Below are positions 36,186-48,800 of a stretch of 64,000 bases of DNA, piece by piece. The stretch lies in the NCBI GenBank assembly GCA_904066235.2, contig CAJFCV020000006.1:3720001-3784000 (forward strand), written 5' to 3'. The stretch comes from Bursaphelenchus xylophilus (Eukaryota > Nematoda > Chromadorea > Rhabditida > Aphelenchoididae). The stretch's first letter is position 1. The number at the start of each line of letters is the position of its first letter. Position numbers and translations under genes: made by a program. Under the pieces are notes generated by a model. That model ran no database searches, was not told the origin of the DNA, and saw nothing but the letters and a program-made list of their open reading frames with translations.

Positions 36186-36665
36186 GTTCCATAAAGTGCG
36201 TAGACTTTTCGTCGCAAAACTTTTTGCACTGTGCAGTTTAAATTTCGCCGCGAAAAGCTTTTTCAACTACGTCGCGCGACAACAATTGCACCGTGCAAAA
36301 AGAAGAAAAATGCACTGTGCGTCGCAAAAAAGTCTACGGTCCGTTCGCAAAGTCGCTGTGGTGATTTTCGCGACATGCACTGTGCGAAAACAAAAGTTCA
36401 CTTCGCACTGTGCATTTTTTTGTTGTTTGCACCGTGCAAAAAAAAGAAGACAAATGCACTGTGCGCCGCGAAAAATTCTACGGTCCGTTCGCAAAGTCGC
36501 TGGAGTGTTTTGGCGACATGAAAAAACAAGTTCACTTCGCACTGTGCAATTTGTTGCTTTTTGCACCGTGCAACAGACTTTTTCGGGCTGTCGCTCGTAC
36601 CTGACATTTTCTGCACAGTGCAAACGCCAAAAATCAGCCCAGCGACCTTGCGAACGGACTGCTAC
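36186..36665. repeat. GCACYGTGC-rich repeat cluster with MITE family 3 ends
   Basis: GCACTGTGC or GCACCGTGC occurs about a dozen times. A ~145-bp unit beginning CTACGGTCCGTTCGCAAAGTCGCTG is present twice (from ~36336 and ~36477). The cluster closes with the inverse, AGCGACCTTGCGAACGGACT. This looks like nested or tandemly duplicated copies of the element at 15007-15200. Confidence 0.7.
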
Positions 36666-37074
36666 GGGTTGTTTTGCAGTTCCCAGTTCTGGACAGATGT
36701 CTCAGCGACACTTTTTGATATCAAATTCGGCATGCATTTGACCTCTGTTCCGGCCTCTTTGAGGGCCTCGTTTCCGGGTTTCGAAAACAATAAAAACTCA
36801 AATTTCGAAAATTGGAAAAACTTGTCGGCACATCGGTCGAATAAATTTGCGGGAATTAAGAGTGGGAAAACATCGTTTTCCATACCCAGAACAAAGATAA
36901 ATTAATTTTGTTTTTTCGGTAATTATCATATTTAGAGTGCGAAAAACGGCGGAATAAATGGAATACCCAATAAAAGCATTGTAAACACAAGGAATATTAT
37001 GCGATATTCAAGGAAATTTCAAGGACTTTTTCTATTTCATAGTTCATCCTCTAACTTTTTTGAAATAAAAAAAT

Positions 37075-37500
37075 GATCTTTTGGTCCCACCACGAAAACC
37101 TGAATACTCAATAAATGATTTGAAGATGCCAACTAAAGCATGTGCACACTTTGAAACCAATTAAAAACTGAAAACTATTCGCATATTCCAAAATCAAGAT
37201 TTTCGATTTTCGGTCCCACCACGAAAACCTGCCAAAATTAAAGTTAAAAACCAAAAATTCCCCTACTCAAGTTTTGCTAAGCAATCTCTACAAAGATCTC
37301 TAAATATCAACCTTATTTTTGACACAAAAATTATCATCTTTTGGTCCCACCACGAAAACCTGCAGTTCCAAAATTGATGTTTATAACCAAAAATTCCCTT
37401 ATTGAAGTTTTGGCAAGCATCTCTACAAAGATCTCTAAATATCGGCCTTATTTTGACATAAAAATTATCGCTTTCCGGTCCCGCCACGAAAGTCCGCAAC
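37075..37500. repeat. ~130-bp tandem repeat, four diverged units
   Basis: GGTCCCACCACGAAAACCTG occurs at about 37083, 37214 and 37342, and a variant (GGTCCCGCCACGAAAGTCCG) at about 37477, spaced 128-135 bp. The last units also share CATCTCTACAAAGATCTCTA and a TTATTTTGACAyAAAAATTATC stretch. The inverse motif TTTCGTGGTGGGACTAAA appears once near 43842. Confidence 0.75.
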
Positions 37501-38250
37501 CTCCAAAAACAATTTCCAAATCCTTCCAAAACACGGATCCTTGCAAATACTCACCCAATTACCTCCAATTCAGGTGAAATATAGCGCAAAATAGTCTTGT
37601 AACAATGTGTTTTTACTCCCGCATAACGGGAAATAATCCGGACCCTGAACTCTGACGTCGGCCATAAAATGTCTTCATTTTGGGGCCCTCAAAAACGCAA
37701 TTTGGACAACGTTTTATGGGCGGAAGTTTGAGGATGGAATGCCTGCAGGCAGGATCGTATCCGTAAAAAGATAATGGGGCCGAATATTAAGATTACTCGG
37801 CGGTTTATGGGCTAATAAACGGAGAGCAAAGATTCGACGTTTTCTTGGACGGATTTTTTGATAAAAATTGGCACAAATTTAGATTTTAATTTTAAAAAAC
37901 CTAAATTTTCTATCCAAAAATAGCATTTTCTCTCTGTCCTTATCCTATAATCAACTACCAATCAGCGTTTTATTTACATTTATCCCACGTTTCAATTGCT
38001 TACAACTTGAAAATTCAAAAAAAAAAACCAAATCAAAAAAAAACCAACAAAAAAGTCGAAAAATCAAGGTTACAATCAAGTGGAAAAAAAACTAAAAAAG
38101 TACGTTTTCTTAAGAATTACAACATAATTTGGGGGTAATCCATATTCAAAATCAAAAGTTTAATGGCAGGATTCAGTTGTCTACAGTAAGATGGCTACAA
38201 AAATAAGGTGAGAAATGGGAGATTCGACGGAAAAATGAGGTCTTTTTTTG

Positions 38251-41200
38251 TTATAGGGTGTCCATTCGGTCATCGTGGTATCGGTTTATGCTTCCTTGGT
38301 CGGCGAAGACCTTCTGTTCCGTTACAGCGTCCACATAAAGTTGGGCGTAATCGGCGGGGAGACCGCAAGTTTTGCCCATTCTTCGGGCGCAGGAGAGGTG
38401 AACATAGACATTGCAATCTGAAAAAATCCAAAATTAATGACTTGAAAAAAAAATTTTTTGCCTGAAAAACGAAATACGATAAGTTAGTAAGTCGTCCAGA
38501 AAGTTCTTTCGTTTTTTCATTGCTTTGTTTTACAAGGATTGTTTGTTCTTTGGCAAATGGAATATATTTATTTGATACAGCTTTTTCTCCTCTACAAAAC
38601 TGGGTGTATCAAATAAATGTATAACCTTTGCCAAACGACAAACAATCCTCGTAAAAAAAAGCAATGAAAAAAAACGAACGAACTTTCTGGACGACCTAAT
38701 AACTTATTGCATTATTTCTTTAAAAAAATCTAAAATTTGATGAGCCAAAATCTCTTACCTCTACACTTCATGGCTGTAGAAACTCCCGGCAAGTTCTCTC
38801 TGCACCGTGCACATTCGTAGCTCTTCTTCTGCATGGCCATCCAGACTCTCTTGAATCGGTGTGCTATTTCGTGCCTCATCATTCCGTATCTCATCGGTTG
38901 TTTCTCTTCTTCTTCAGCATGATGGACTTCCGGATGATTTTCTTTCGTCTCCATGATGTCTTGAGTGTAGCATGAAGCGTCGTCCGACTCTGAGTGAGCT
39001 GGATTCATTCTCCTTTCGTACATGGCTTTCCAGTACAACATGGTCTCCTCGAGTTTGGAAAGTCGTTGCCGGAGTTCATGGATATCTTCTTCTCGGTCTT
39101 CCTGAAAAATTAGACAATGCTATAAATTATAATTTTAATTTTTCAGTCGATATTACACTAGGTCCTTCTAGTACAACATAAATTGCTTGAACAAAAAACT
39201 CAACAACCCAAATGGCTGAAGATTCCTCACCCACAATCTAGATAAGCTATTTATTCACTGTCAAAAATCATAACTCTTAAGAACTAAGTTCCGCCGAGAT
39301 ATACGACATTTTTCCCAGATACCTATAGGCATCCAAACCCAAAAAAAACTGTCCAAACTATCAAAAATGCAGTCCATAATTTTCACAGACCCTTTAGCAA
39401 GCCCCAATTCCCCTCTACCCGCCGTTTAATCCAGATCCATTAACATCCGCATAAGCTATAATCAAAAACTTATATTACACTAGACCCACTAACAAAGAAT
39501 GCCTCAAATCCCTATTAAATCAAATTTTTTTCTTACCAGCTGACTGTAGACTCGCTCCAGCTCCTTTTCCTTCTCTGCTTTTTCAGTTTTCATCTGGCTG
39601 AGCTCTTCGTTTCTGGCCTGGAGCTTAATTATACACTCATTGAGAGCATTTGCGGCTTCCACGGTCTTTCTCTTCAGGTCTCCTTCCATCGACGAGGCTT
39701 CTTTCTAAAATCAAATCTATTATTCGCCATACTCTAAAAATTTCAAGTCAAAATCATCAAAGCCAATAAAAAATTCAAAAAATTTTATATTATCCATGGC
39801 AAATCTCCATAAAATAAAAAAGTCTCACCTCTCGTTTCAAGTTCTCAAGTTCAATGGTCTTTTCCTTGAGTAACTTTCTTTCTGTCGCCAGCTCTTGCTC
39901 CAGTTGCTTTTTCTGATTCTCAATGAACATATTGAGCTTCTCTTCGACCGGTTTTCTTGCACTTGGACCGATATTTTCCTTCTGCGCCAAGGCTAATTTC
40001 TTGGTGAGGTCGGCCAATTCTCCGCGGTAGTCCACATGGAGGGTCTTGATCTCTCTCTGAAACCCAATAATTCCAAAATTTAAAACAAATTTTATATTAT
40101 CCCACCTCCATGAAGATGACTTTATCTTTGGCTCTTCCCAACTCCTCTTTCAATCGCTGCACCTCGACCTGTTGGATGTCAGCATTTGTGGCCTTTCTGC
40201 GCAATTCGGCAATCTCATTCGTCTTGTCATGGCACTTCTTTTTGTATGTTTCAAGCTCATCGGCCAAAAATTGGACTTGATTCTAAAATTAGCCGATAAA
40301 AAAGTAAACTACAAAACTACAACTTCAATCAATCTTTTTGAATACCTTGAGCTTCCTCGGGTTTCATAACAATCCATAAACACTCAAATTAACCAATAAA
40401 AACTCAAAAATTTCAAAATTTTACCTAGTGCAGTATAATTTTTGCGAAAAATGCCTGTTAACTCGATATAAACAAACTCGCTGGTTTCAAACAAGACTTA
40501 AAATATCATACAGGGCTTCTATATTAATCTTAACCCAAAAATCCTTCCAAAACCAGCAAAAAAAATATAAGGATATATAACACATCTACTACAATACAGG
40601 GTGTCCAGAGAAATTCCGCGGAAAGTGTTTGCCGATTTCTCGGCGCTTAGGCAAGATATAAAAAAAAATCTTTTTGCATTAGAAAGAAGACTATGGGCGG
40701 TTTTTTGTCTAAAAAAGTTTTTTGTCCGCCGACTCGGAGCATACTGTATTCGGCGGAGACTTTTGGTAGCTTTTTTGGTCATCACACCAATCTTAAACGC
40801 TTTACTATGATCCTGAAACTATCGGGAAGCCTTCAGTTTTTTCCACAGAGGATCAGGGGACCGACGCCAACGCTATGCAATCGCATTTAGCGACTGAACC
40901 GCACTGTGTAGTTGCGTCAACAGCGATGAAGTCCGACCGCATCGTGCGGAGGTTTGAAACACCGGGGCAAAGAGAAGTTCAAACAAAAAATATCTTGTTG
41001 TTTTCTGGTACACCAAGTCGTTTACTGATGGCTAAGCTGCTGCCAAGGCTTGGCGACAAAATTTTGGAGAGCATATGGGATCAGCAAAGAATGCTAGCCA
41101 CATAATGTTTGGGACATCTCCTATCCAAAGCTGAGTTGTGGCCTCCGCCGATACGGAAAGCTCGCCATTCCATTGCCGAACGTTTGGTAAACATAAAAAT

Positions 41201-43721
41201 AAGATAACATTCTCTTTTTAACCCTCAGAAGTCGTACTGAAGCTTTTAAGATTGGTGTGATGACCAAAAAAGCTACCAAAAGTCTCCGCCGAATACAGTA
41301 TGTTCCGCGTCGGCGGACAAAAAAACTTTTTTAGACAAAAAACCGCCCATATTCTTCTTTCTAATGCAACAAGAATTTTTTGGATATCTTGACTGAGCTC
41401 CGAGAAATCGGCAAACACTTTCCGCGGAATTTCTCTGGACACCCTGTATAACAAAAAATGTCCAAAAAGTTCCCAAACACCCTCTCAAAAATCACTTACC
41501 GCCAATTCATCACACTGTTTATCCTGTTGTTTGACAAATTCCTTCAATTTCGTTGTCTGATCTTCCGCTTTGGCCACAATAGCCCCCAATTTTGCGGCTT
41601 CTCCCTTGAACTCGGCTTCGACTTTCTCCAACTTTTCTTTCAGCTCCTTCTCCGTTCTCTTAGCCTCATCTCTGTCGGCGATTGCCGCGTGTCTCAGCTT
41701 CTTCTCGATTTCCAAATCCTTCTCAAAATTCGCGATCCTCTGCGTGCATTCCCCGTGTTCCCTCTGCAAATCATGAAGGTCTCTTTCGGCCGCCACAAGG
41801 TCCGATTTGCACTTCAAAAACTCGCAACGCAGCTTGGCCTTCTGTTGCTTCACCAGGCTGATCTCATTGCCCAAAATTTTGTGCACCTCGTCCATAGAAT
41901 GACCTTGTTCTTCCAGTTCTTTGCTCAAATTCTTGGAACTTGCTCGGAATTCCTCCAATTCTTCCATACTTGAGTGGAGCGCCGTTTCCAGCGTGGTGCA
42001 TCGTTGTCGGCAGAGCTCGAGTTCGGTGGTCAGCTGTTTGGAAAGGGCGTTTTGAGCTTCAACCGTCGTTTGGAGACTTCCCATCATCTAAAGTAATATA
42101 AAATAAGGTAAATCTTGAAAATATCAGTAAAAATTTTAATTTCCTTTTCTTTAAACCACTTTGTTTTTCCCCAATCTACTCTTTGAGATCTAAAAATACC
42201 ATTAAACCTTCCAAAAATCCATTTATTTACCACATAATATAAATTTTTCAAGATCTCCCAAAAATTCTCAACTTATGTCCTCCAAAAAAGCAAATTATAA
42301 CCTAAAACACAATTTCACTGTATAAAAACGACATACATTGGTCTCTGAGAACCCATGCCTTCCACTCTCCATCTCAATACACTTGGTTTTGTAGGCTTCG
42401 CACTGCTTTTTGTACTGTTCCAGTTGTGTTGTCAGTCGATGGTTTTCGTCCGTTCGCTGAAAATTTCAAAATCATTTCCAAATCCAACCGAAAACCCGAA
42501 CATTTTACAGAAATTTTTTGAATTTTCGAAAAAAGTTAGTATGCCAAGCAAAATCATGCAGAAAAATTGCAAAAACAGGTAAACTACTATGCAATTTCCG
42601 CTGAAATTACTGCAAGACACCTCTACGTAAAGCTTGCAGATATGATACCTTGATTTGGTCTTTTTTCTGCATCAAGAAAAATTTTTTCCATCTTATACCT
42701 ACTTTGAACACCCATCGAACAAATTTAATCAAATGGCAGCAGAAAATATAGATGATTCCGCATAGTTTTAGCAAAATCAGGACTAAAACCATCCCCTTTC
42801 AGTAGAATACAATGCCTTTCTACCAAAAAACAGCGCGGTCCGTCCGAAAAAAGTGATTTATCTTCACCTTGGCCACCAAAAAAGAGGGGCGACCAAAACA
42901 ATGTCGCAAGACCCCGAAAATTGTCGCATGACCTAAACAGCGAACAAAAAATGCAAATTGACTCACAGTCTGAAGGCGATGTTGAAGTTCGCCGACTTTT
43001 TTCTTCAGTTCCAGTATCTCCTTGGATTCAGGCGATTTTTGGTCAGAAGTCAGTTTCCGTGCCATTTGTTCGCTCTTGAACTCGGCCAAGAGTTTGTTTT
43101 TCTGCGCAAGCTCCTTTCGCAGTTTGTCCACCTCGTGTGTGAATTCCCGGTTCTGACGATTCTGAAAGGGCAAAATTTGCATAAATTATCGGAATTCCGT
43201 TTTTTGAGGAAAACATAAAAAGGTGATGAGAATATGAGTCAATGGAGCTTCCTATGTTGTGTTTGGCCAATGATGAAAGTATAAACGGTAGGAGAGCAGA
43301 CCAAAAGCTCGTAAAGTTAAATCGTAGCAGTTAGGGGTCTAGTACAATATAAGGCCCAAAAATCAGAAATAAACTAAGAATCCAGATCTTAAAAGATCGG
43401 ATGAGAAGTAATTTACCTCTCCTATCGTTTTTAATGCATAAACAAATTTAAGCCAGGACCTATCGAACGAAATTCTTCGCCGCCACTACCTAGTACAATA
43501 AACTTACGTTGATTTCATTTTTATTCCTCTCCTCGATGAAGTTACTTGTGGCACTTCTCTCTTTCTGGGCAATTTCTCTCACTAGATCCCTAAACACCGA
43601 ATAAAACAAGAAGAAAAACGACTTACTCAAGCTCTTTTACTTCTCGATCCAAGTGAGTTGTCTCAAAATTACTGATTCTTCGATGAAACGCTTCCAACTC
43701 CTTGATGGGAGTTTCGGCCAT
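38251..43721 (-). CDS. Kinase-less Citron-like coiled-coil protein with C-terminal C1 zinc finger
   Basis: Predicted cytoskeletal scaffold of 720 residues. Ten minus-strand exons: 43721-43627, 43589-43508, 43161-42967, 42456-42337, 42087-41500, 40282-40106, 40056-39829, 39704-39537, 39101-38759, 38417-38251, all in phase. Residues 1-575 are almost continuous heptad-rich coiled coil (for example VDKLRKELAQKNKLLAEF). Residues 632-683 form a C1 finger: His632, Cys648, 651, 664, 667, His672, Cys675, Cys683. The following TCGLPADYAQLY closely matches the end of the C1 domain of Citron Rho-interacting kinase, which is the basis of the assignment. Citron acts with Rho at the cleavage furrow. Here there is no N-terminal kinase and no C-terminal PH or CNH domain; the protein stops 37 residues after the finger. 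The ATG lies six bases behind GCATTCAG. Introns 5 and 9 hold transposons. Confidence 0.85.
38484..38704. mobile_element. MITE with GTCGTCCAGAAAGTTC ends
   Basis: ~220 bp, with ends TTAGTAAGTCGTCCAGAAAG and CTTTCTGGACGACCTAATAA as inverses. The inner pair TATTTATTTGATACA / TGTATCAAATAAAT continues the hairpin. It lies in the last intron of the Citron-like gene. Mariner-type MITE (inference). Confidence 0.75.
40597..41446. mobile_element. Tc1/mariner-like element with ~200-bp inverted repeats
   Basis: 850 bp between TA dinucleotides. The ends are CAGGGTGTCCAGAGAAATTC and its inverse. The arms pair from the ends to about 40800 and 41250 (for example CCGCGGAAAGTGTTTGCCGA and its inverse). The core of ~450 bp has no recognisable transposase. 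It sits in intron 5 of the Citron-like gene. Confidence 0.85.
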
Positions 43722-44181
43722 CGTCGCCTGAATGCGTATAACACCTATTGTCTTCGTCAAGAGCGTTTTCGACTCCTTTCTTATTTTTTCGCGATTTTCG
43801 GCGCTTTATTTGTTTGAACGGAGTTTTTGGCGGGGCTTTGTTTTCGTGGTGGGACTAAATTTAGGGTGCTGTGTTGTGGAAATATTGGCGTATTTTAGTC
43901 GACACTGAGAGAAAGTGACAGAAAGAAGTATTGTAAAACTATTTTTGAACAATTTTTGACACAAAAATTAAGATTTTGGGAGAACCTTTGTAAAATCACT
44001 CTACGATATTACACTTGATCAAAGGTGATATATGTGCACAAATATTCCGCTCATTTCATGTTGAAGTCGTCTCCGCATTTTTTTACTTTTTAAATTACAT
44101 TCCAAATATTAAGAAATTATTTTATTTGAGCATTAAATGTCAAGTGTAATATACAGTACCCGTCAAGTGAATGGCATTGGA
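43722..44181. other. Spacer between the Citron-like gene and the small basic-protein gene
   Basis: Holds the probable trans-splice acceptor of the Citron-like gene (near 43728) and the poly(A) signal of the upstream gene (44121-44126). The ~390-bp gap is long for a nematode operon, so co-transcription is possible but not indicated. Confidence 0.4.
44121..44126 (-). terminator. Poly(A) signal of the small basic-protein gene
   Basis: Minus-strand AATAAA about 55 bases past the stop codon at 44182. Confidence 0.6.
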
Positions 44182-45162
44182 TTAGAACCCGCACTGGAGA
44201 TCGTCCTCGTCCTTAAAACTGTAGTTAACGGTGCCGGTGGAGGTGAGCTTCTTGTGTGAAAGGCTCAGAGATCTTCGGCTGGCGTCGACGCTCCGGAAAT
44301 CTCCTCGATCTGGATCGATGGCTGAAATCGGGCGGCATAAGTTCGGGGGGAAATTGAAACCTACCACTATTTGGACGCGAGGCGGAAACGGACTCTCGTC
44401 GTCGTCCATTTGTTGTAGAATTACTACTGGCAGATTCGGAGGTGGAGCGCCGCCGATGGAGCCGCGCGGCAGCAGAAACGTGGTGGTCGTGGACTCGAGG
44501 CCCGACCGCTTTCGGCTCGGCCCCCAACGAGCGGTTGGAGCGTCGTTGGGGCCGGGCGGGCTTGAGGCTTCCTCCGCGCCCCACATCCCGCTCCAGCAAC
44601 ATAACACGGTCTTCCTGCAAGGAGAAATGCTTTAGTAATTTTAGGGCAAAGTAGAAGCAATTTTTTCAGCGCTCATCTATCTGCAAGTTTAGTTTTTTTT
44701 GTAAGTTTTTTGATGATAAAACAAAAAAACTGATCAATACTCAAAAATACATGTAAGACGACATCTAAAATTTCATGTACATCAATGTCTAGGACACTTT
44801 TTTTTACATCCATTACATATAAACCTCCTAAAATTGCATGACAATCCAAAAAATCTCGAAAAACGAAGATCTTCAAAAAATCAAGAAATCTTGATTTTGG
44901 ATCTCCAATTGTCATGCAATCTTAGGTCTTGACAAATTTAAAGCCAATCTATATATCATCCATATATTTTTTGTGGACTGGGGAACCAAAATTTGTATTT
45001 TTTCAATTTTAAGTCATCAAAAATCTCGAAAATCATTCTCTCAATTTTTTGGCCTCCCATTCCACAGTGTCTCCAACTCTGGTCCAAAAAACACTTAAAT
45101 TACGCCTCTAAGCTGTCTACATGAACATTAAATAAATTTACAACCAACTGATAACGCGTCAT
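44182..45162 (-). CDS. Small basic Ser/Arg-rich protein, function unknown
   Basis: I do not recognise the family. Two exons are well supported: 44614-44365 (behind CTCCTTGCAG) and 44321-44182, joined over a 43-bp intron with donor GTAGGT and acceptor GATTTCAG. They encode a short EDRVMLLERDVG stretch, then a region rich in Arg, Ser and Pro, and a tail ending YSFKDEDDLQCGF. GC content is well above the flanks, as for coding DNA. The first exon is tentative: ATG at 45162, seven codons (MTRYQLV), donor GTAAAT at 45141. It is in phase and gives 136 residues, but no trans-splice acceptor is obvious. Low complexity and phospho-site-like RRS/RRRSTS motifs suggest a disordered regulatory protein (inference). 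Confidence 0.6.
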
Positions 45163-45801
45163 TCGAAGCCCACCGCATCTCTGATCCGATGAAGAGTCCT
45201 GCTGTCCACGGCATGAAAAAACAGAGAGAACGGGGAAAATATAGAGGCACACAGTGTGCGGACAGCAAAAGTGAGGTGTTGGTACAGTGTACTGACAGTG
45301 TTTTTAGTGGTGCATAGAGTTACAGAAAATTGAAAACAGAGTTACACACTCAACTTCGAAAAAATTGGTGAGTGAAGGACAAGTGATTACAATGTTATAA
45401 CAATCGTTATTACGTTGTGGTTTTCGTTGAAGAAAGTGGTGGAAACTTATAACTGAATAGGGAAACGATAGCTAAACCATGCCAAAAGATGGTTCGACTT
45501 CTCGGGCTCATGCTAAGGCAGAAAAGTTCGTGGAATTGTTTGATGGTCTTCTGCATGACATATTTCGCTATACCGGGCAATTTATGGACCTCAAACTGTT
45601 TTTTTTTGCCTAAACAGGTCCAAAACTAATGCCTATCGGCTTAGTCAAGTTAACACCACCTGATATGACACAAAAACTTCATACTCAAAGATTCAAGCCC
45701 TAAAATTGTCATCACTCAAACTAAACCCATTCATATCACCGCAAACAGCCGAGTGCGTTGGTTAAAAAGAAATAGTCGGAAAGAAGATAGAAAGAAGCGA
45801 C
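45163..45801. other. Spacer between the basic-protein gene and the neuropeptide receptor gene
   Basis: AT-rich, no coding exon recognised. It should contain the promoter of the small gene and the 3' UTR of the receptor, although no exact minus-strand AATAAA was seen near the receptor stop. Confidence 0.4.
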
Positions 45802-48800
45802 TCAGAAGGTCGTTAATCTCACCGTGCCGTGATCAACAAAACCCTCATCGGACCATCGCGTGTTCTCCGACGATTCAACCGCCCCGTACTTTGTGGAGGT
45901 TAGAGTTGACTGAACCAGTCTCGTCCCATCGTCCAGTCCGCCATTTGGCTGTGATGAGAAAGCCGAAGCCATGGAACTGATGGAATTCCTAGGCCCAGTC
46001 TTCAGGAATCCAGGGGCCAGCCAGCCATTCCGGGGCGTCGTACAGCCCGAGGGAAGACTCGACTGGTCGACATTTCCGTTGGGCGTGAGGAGAGTTGAAG
46101 GCCGGGGTTTACAGGACTGAGCCATTGGGTGTGGCTCCTCTTCTTTGTACAGATATTCTTTGATACAGACGGGCATCAGTTGAATAAATGCGGCGCGGAG
46201 TTGGAGGTTCATCATCGCGTAAAGGAGAGGATTCCAGACCTGGAATGAGACGTTAAAGTTACGATTGTGCTTGAATATGAAGTTAGCCTTGGCTTAATAG
46301 ACACTAGGTCACTAAGACAGTCCTTTGTAGCCCGTTTTTTTATAAGTTCCTTTGTCATTTCCTGACTTCAAAACTGCCGTAAATCAAATCAAAATACGCC
46401 CAACGTTGATATCAAAAAGTTTCATAGAGCCGTAAAAAGACCTTTTTTATGTAATTTACATAGCTTTATGATATAGGAAAGGCCTCAAAATTTATCCTAA
46501 ACAAATGATATCTTTTGAGACCTTACTAGACTTCCCCTCTCTCTAATAAATCCAGTCTAATAGCCTCTACTTACGGTTGAAGTCATGGCAATGCAATGAA
46601 GAGAGATTCCAACGATATATTCTTTCTCCATTACATACGATGGCAGTAGTTCGTAGTCCTTGAAGACGTTGAACACAACACTCCACACCCAGCTAAGTGA
46701 GAAAGCGACCACCATCGCGATGAACATCCGATTGGTGCGTTGACGTCGCTTGGTCGCCGCTCGATGTTGATCGTTCATTTGGAGTTGCCACTGGTAGTCG
46801 CGTTTCTTCCCTTTCAAGATCATACTCTGCAAATTATAAAGATTGTCATTCAAACCAAATAAGAGTAAAATTCGCAATTATCATCCAAGAATATAAGAAA
46901 GTCCTTACCTGCCCCAACCTCACTGATATGGCGGTGTAACAAATGATGATAATTGACAGTGGAATGATGAACTGAACCGACAACACAATAGTTCCATAAG
47001 CCCTTCGTTGACTTGAATACGGCCCCCAATCCTCGAAACAATACATCCCGCAGTAGTTGTTGATCTTTGTGAGCGTATGCATCAACGCGACAGGCATTGA
47101 AAGGCCCATTGCCATGGTACAGATCAACTAAAAAACAGGTTCTAATGCGTCAGAGGCTTGATTGAAAAATCTCGAAAAACAGGAAATTTTGAGACACTTT
47201 TATATTATTTTTTTGTGTTGTTGGTCCTGTCGAGAACATGTTCAAATTGACTTACACAAATTATCATAAATGCCTGTGTATGGCTGAACGGTTTTTTCAT
47301 CGGAAATCGGATTAACATGAACCTGTCGATGGATATTGCTGCTAATGTGAAGGTGGAAAATGACAATGATGTACCCTGAAATCATTTTTCAATTCGTATT
47401 TTACTCTTAATTTCTTTTTTTTCTATTTTTTCCATTTTTTTTGCAAATTTTGCACATTTTCCTCCAAAATGACGTGTATTTTGCTATTATACTTTTGCCA
47501 ATTTCCCATTTAATCATGTCCAATTCGCAACAAGCATGTCATGCTCAATGTGCCTCGGTCTCCTCTTGAATCCGCTTGTTTTTCAATTTACTCCGATTTC
47601 GCCGTTAATTAGTAATTTTTTCGATTTCCATGAGATTCCCGAGTTCCGGATGATCCCCGGGGAAAAGTTTTAATGGACAAAGAATTCAGAGGATGTCTTA
47701 TTAGATTAGAACGGTAATTTTATGTCTAGGAAACGACAATGAGACTACGCCCTCGGGGAATTTTGAAGGAGGTGTATTGTAAGTTGGAAGTAGATGGTTA
47801 CAAATTATATTAAATATTATATTTTTCAGTATTTTCAAAAGTCCATGAGCATTTTTTCGTGCACAAAAGCTCTATTTTGCACCGTGCATTTATACATTTT
47901 TAGGGTTAGCTGTAGATTGAACAGTGCAAAAGTATTATTTTTGGCTTGCACTGTGCGAAAAAAGCGTTGGCGAAAAGCGTGTTAAAAAGTCCAAAATGTA
48001 CCGTGCGAAGGAGAGAAAATGTCCATGCACTTTATGAAAATACTAATATACATGAGACAGCATGAGATTAGTGTAATAGCGACTACAAAATGTAAAGTGT
48101 TCTTTGTTTTAAAGTATAAATTAAAGATTTATAGACAGATTATGTTATGCATTGTAAATAGTGCAGAATAAATAGAGCCAGTAGAAAAAAGTCATCAAAA
48201 ATTGGAAACATAACTATTGGCAAAATTCGAAATGACAAAAAAAATTGACTTGTCAGATCCTCTTCAAATTTTTTATGAATGCTAAAAATATCCCTTTAAT
48301 TAATGCATGAAAATTTTAGCACATGGTTTGCTAAGACAGCCGAGATATTTATTAAAGTATGTTTGCAAAAGAGAGACTATGGAATTTGAGGATAGACGTG
48401 TAAAACTTTGGCCTTTTCTCTGAGAATTTTGGAAAAAAAACATCTTTGTTCTAAAGCAAATTCTTGAAGGTACCTGTTTTCTCCTAAAACCTATTTTCCT
48501 CCTCCATTTTTGGTCTTTGTACCCCATTGTTGTGTACGTATTCCCACAGTCTGCAGGTTCTCAACCAAAAATCCTTTTCCTACAACTCCGCTCACAATTG
48601 TTGATATTTTGGGAAAGCGGTTATGACAGGGTTCCTTTGTCCGGCTTCCTTCAGGGCCCCTTTCTTCCGAGAAACTGCCTTCGCCGGAATCTAACGTTGA
48701 AACCTTGAATGGAGGTGAGGGATTTTGGAGGGGCCCGGTAACTCGATTTGCAACTCTTTTCGCAGCGCACAGAACAAAGAATGTTCGAAAAATTGGATTT

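Larger units (their letters stand above)
22556..38250. other. 15.7-kb gene-free interval rich in non-autonomous transposons
   Basis: No exon passes my criteria (homology, splice signals, phase). The interval holds six of the nine family-1 MITEs, fold-back copy 2, a GGAAGTACCCCAAG-ended element, a GCACYGTGC-rich repeat cluster and a ~130-bp tandem repeat, within AT-rich unique sequence. The stretch around 22980-23150 is nearly pure A/T. Non-coding RNA genes without sequence signatures could be missed. Confidence 0.5.

Noticed and set aside
36085..36741. 218-codon plus-strand frame rich in Cys, Ala and Arg
   Set aside because: It runs through the GCACYGTGC repeat cluster and the repeated peptide blocks simply mirror the duplicated DNA.
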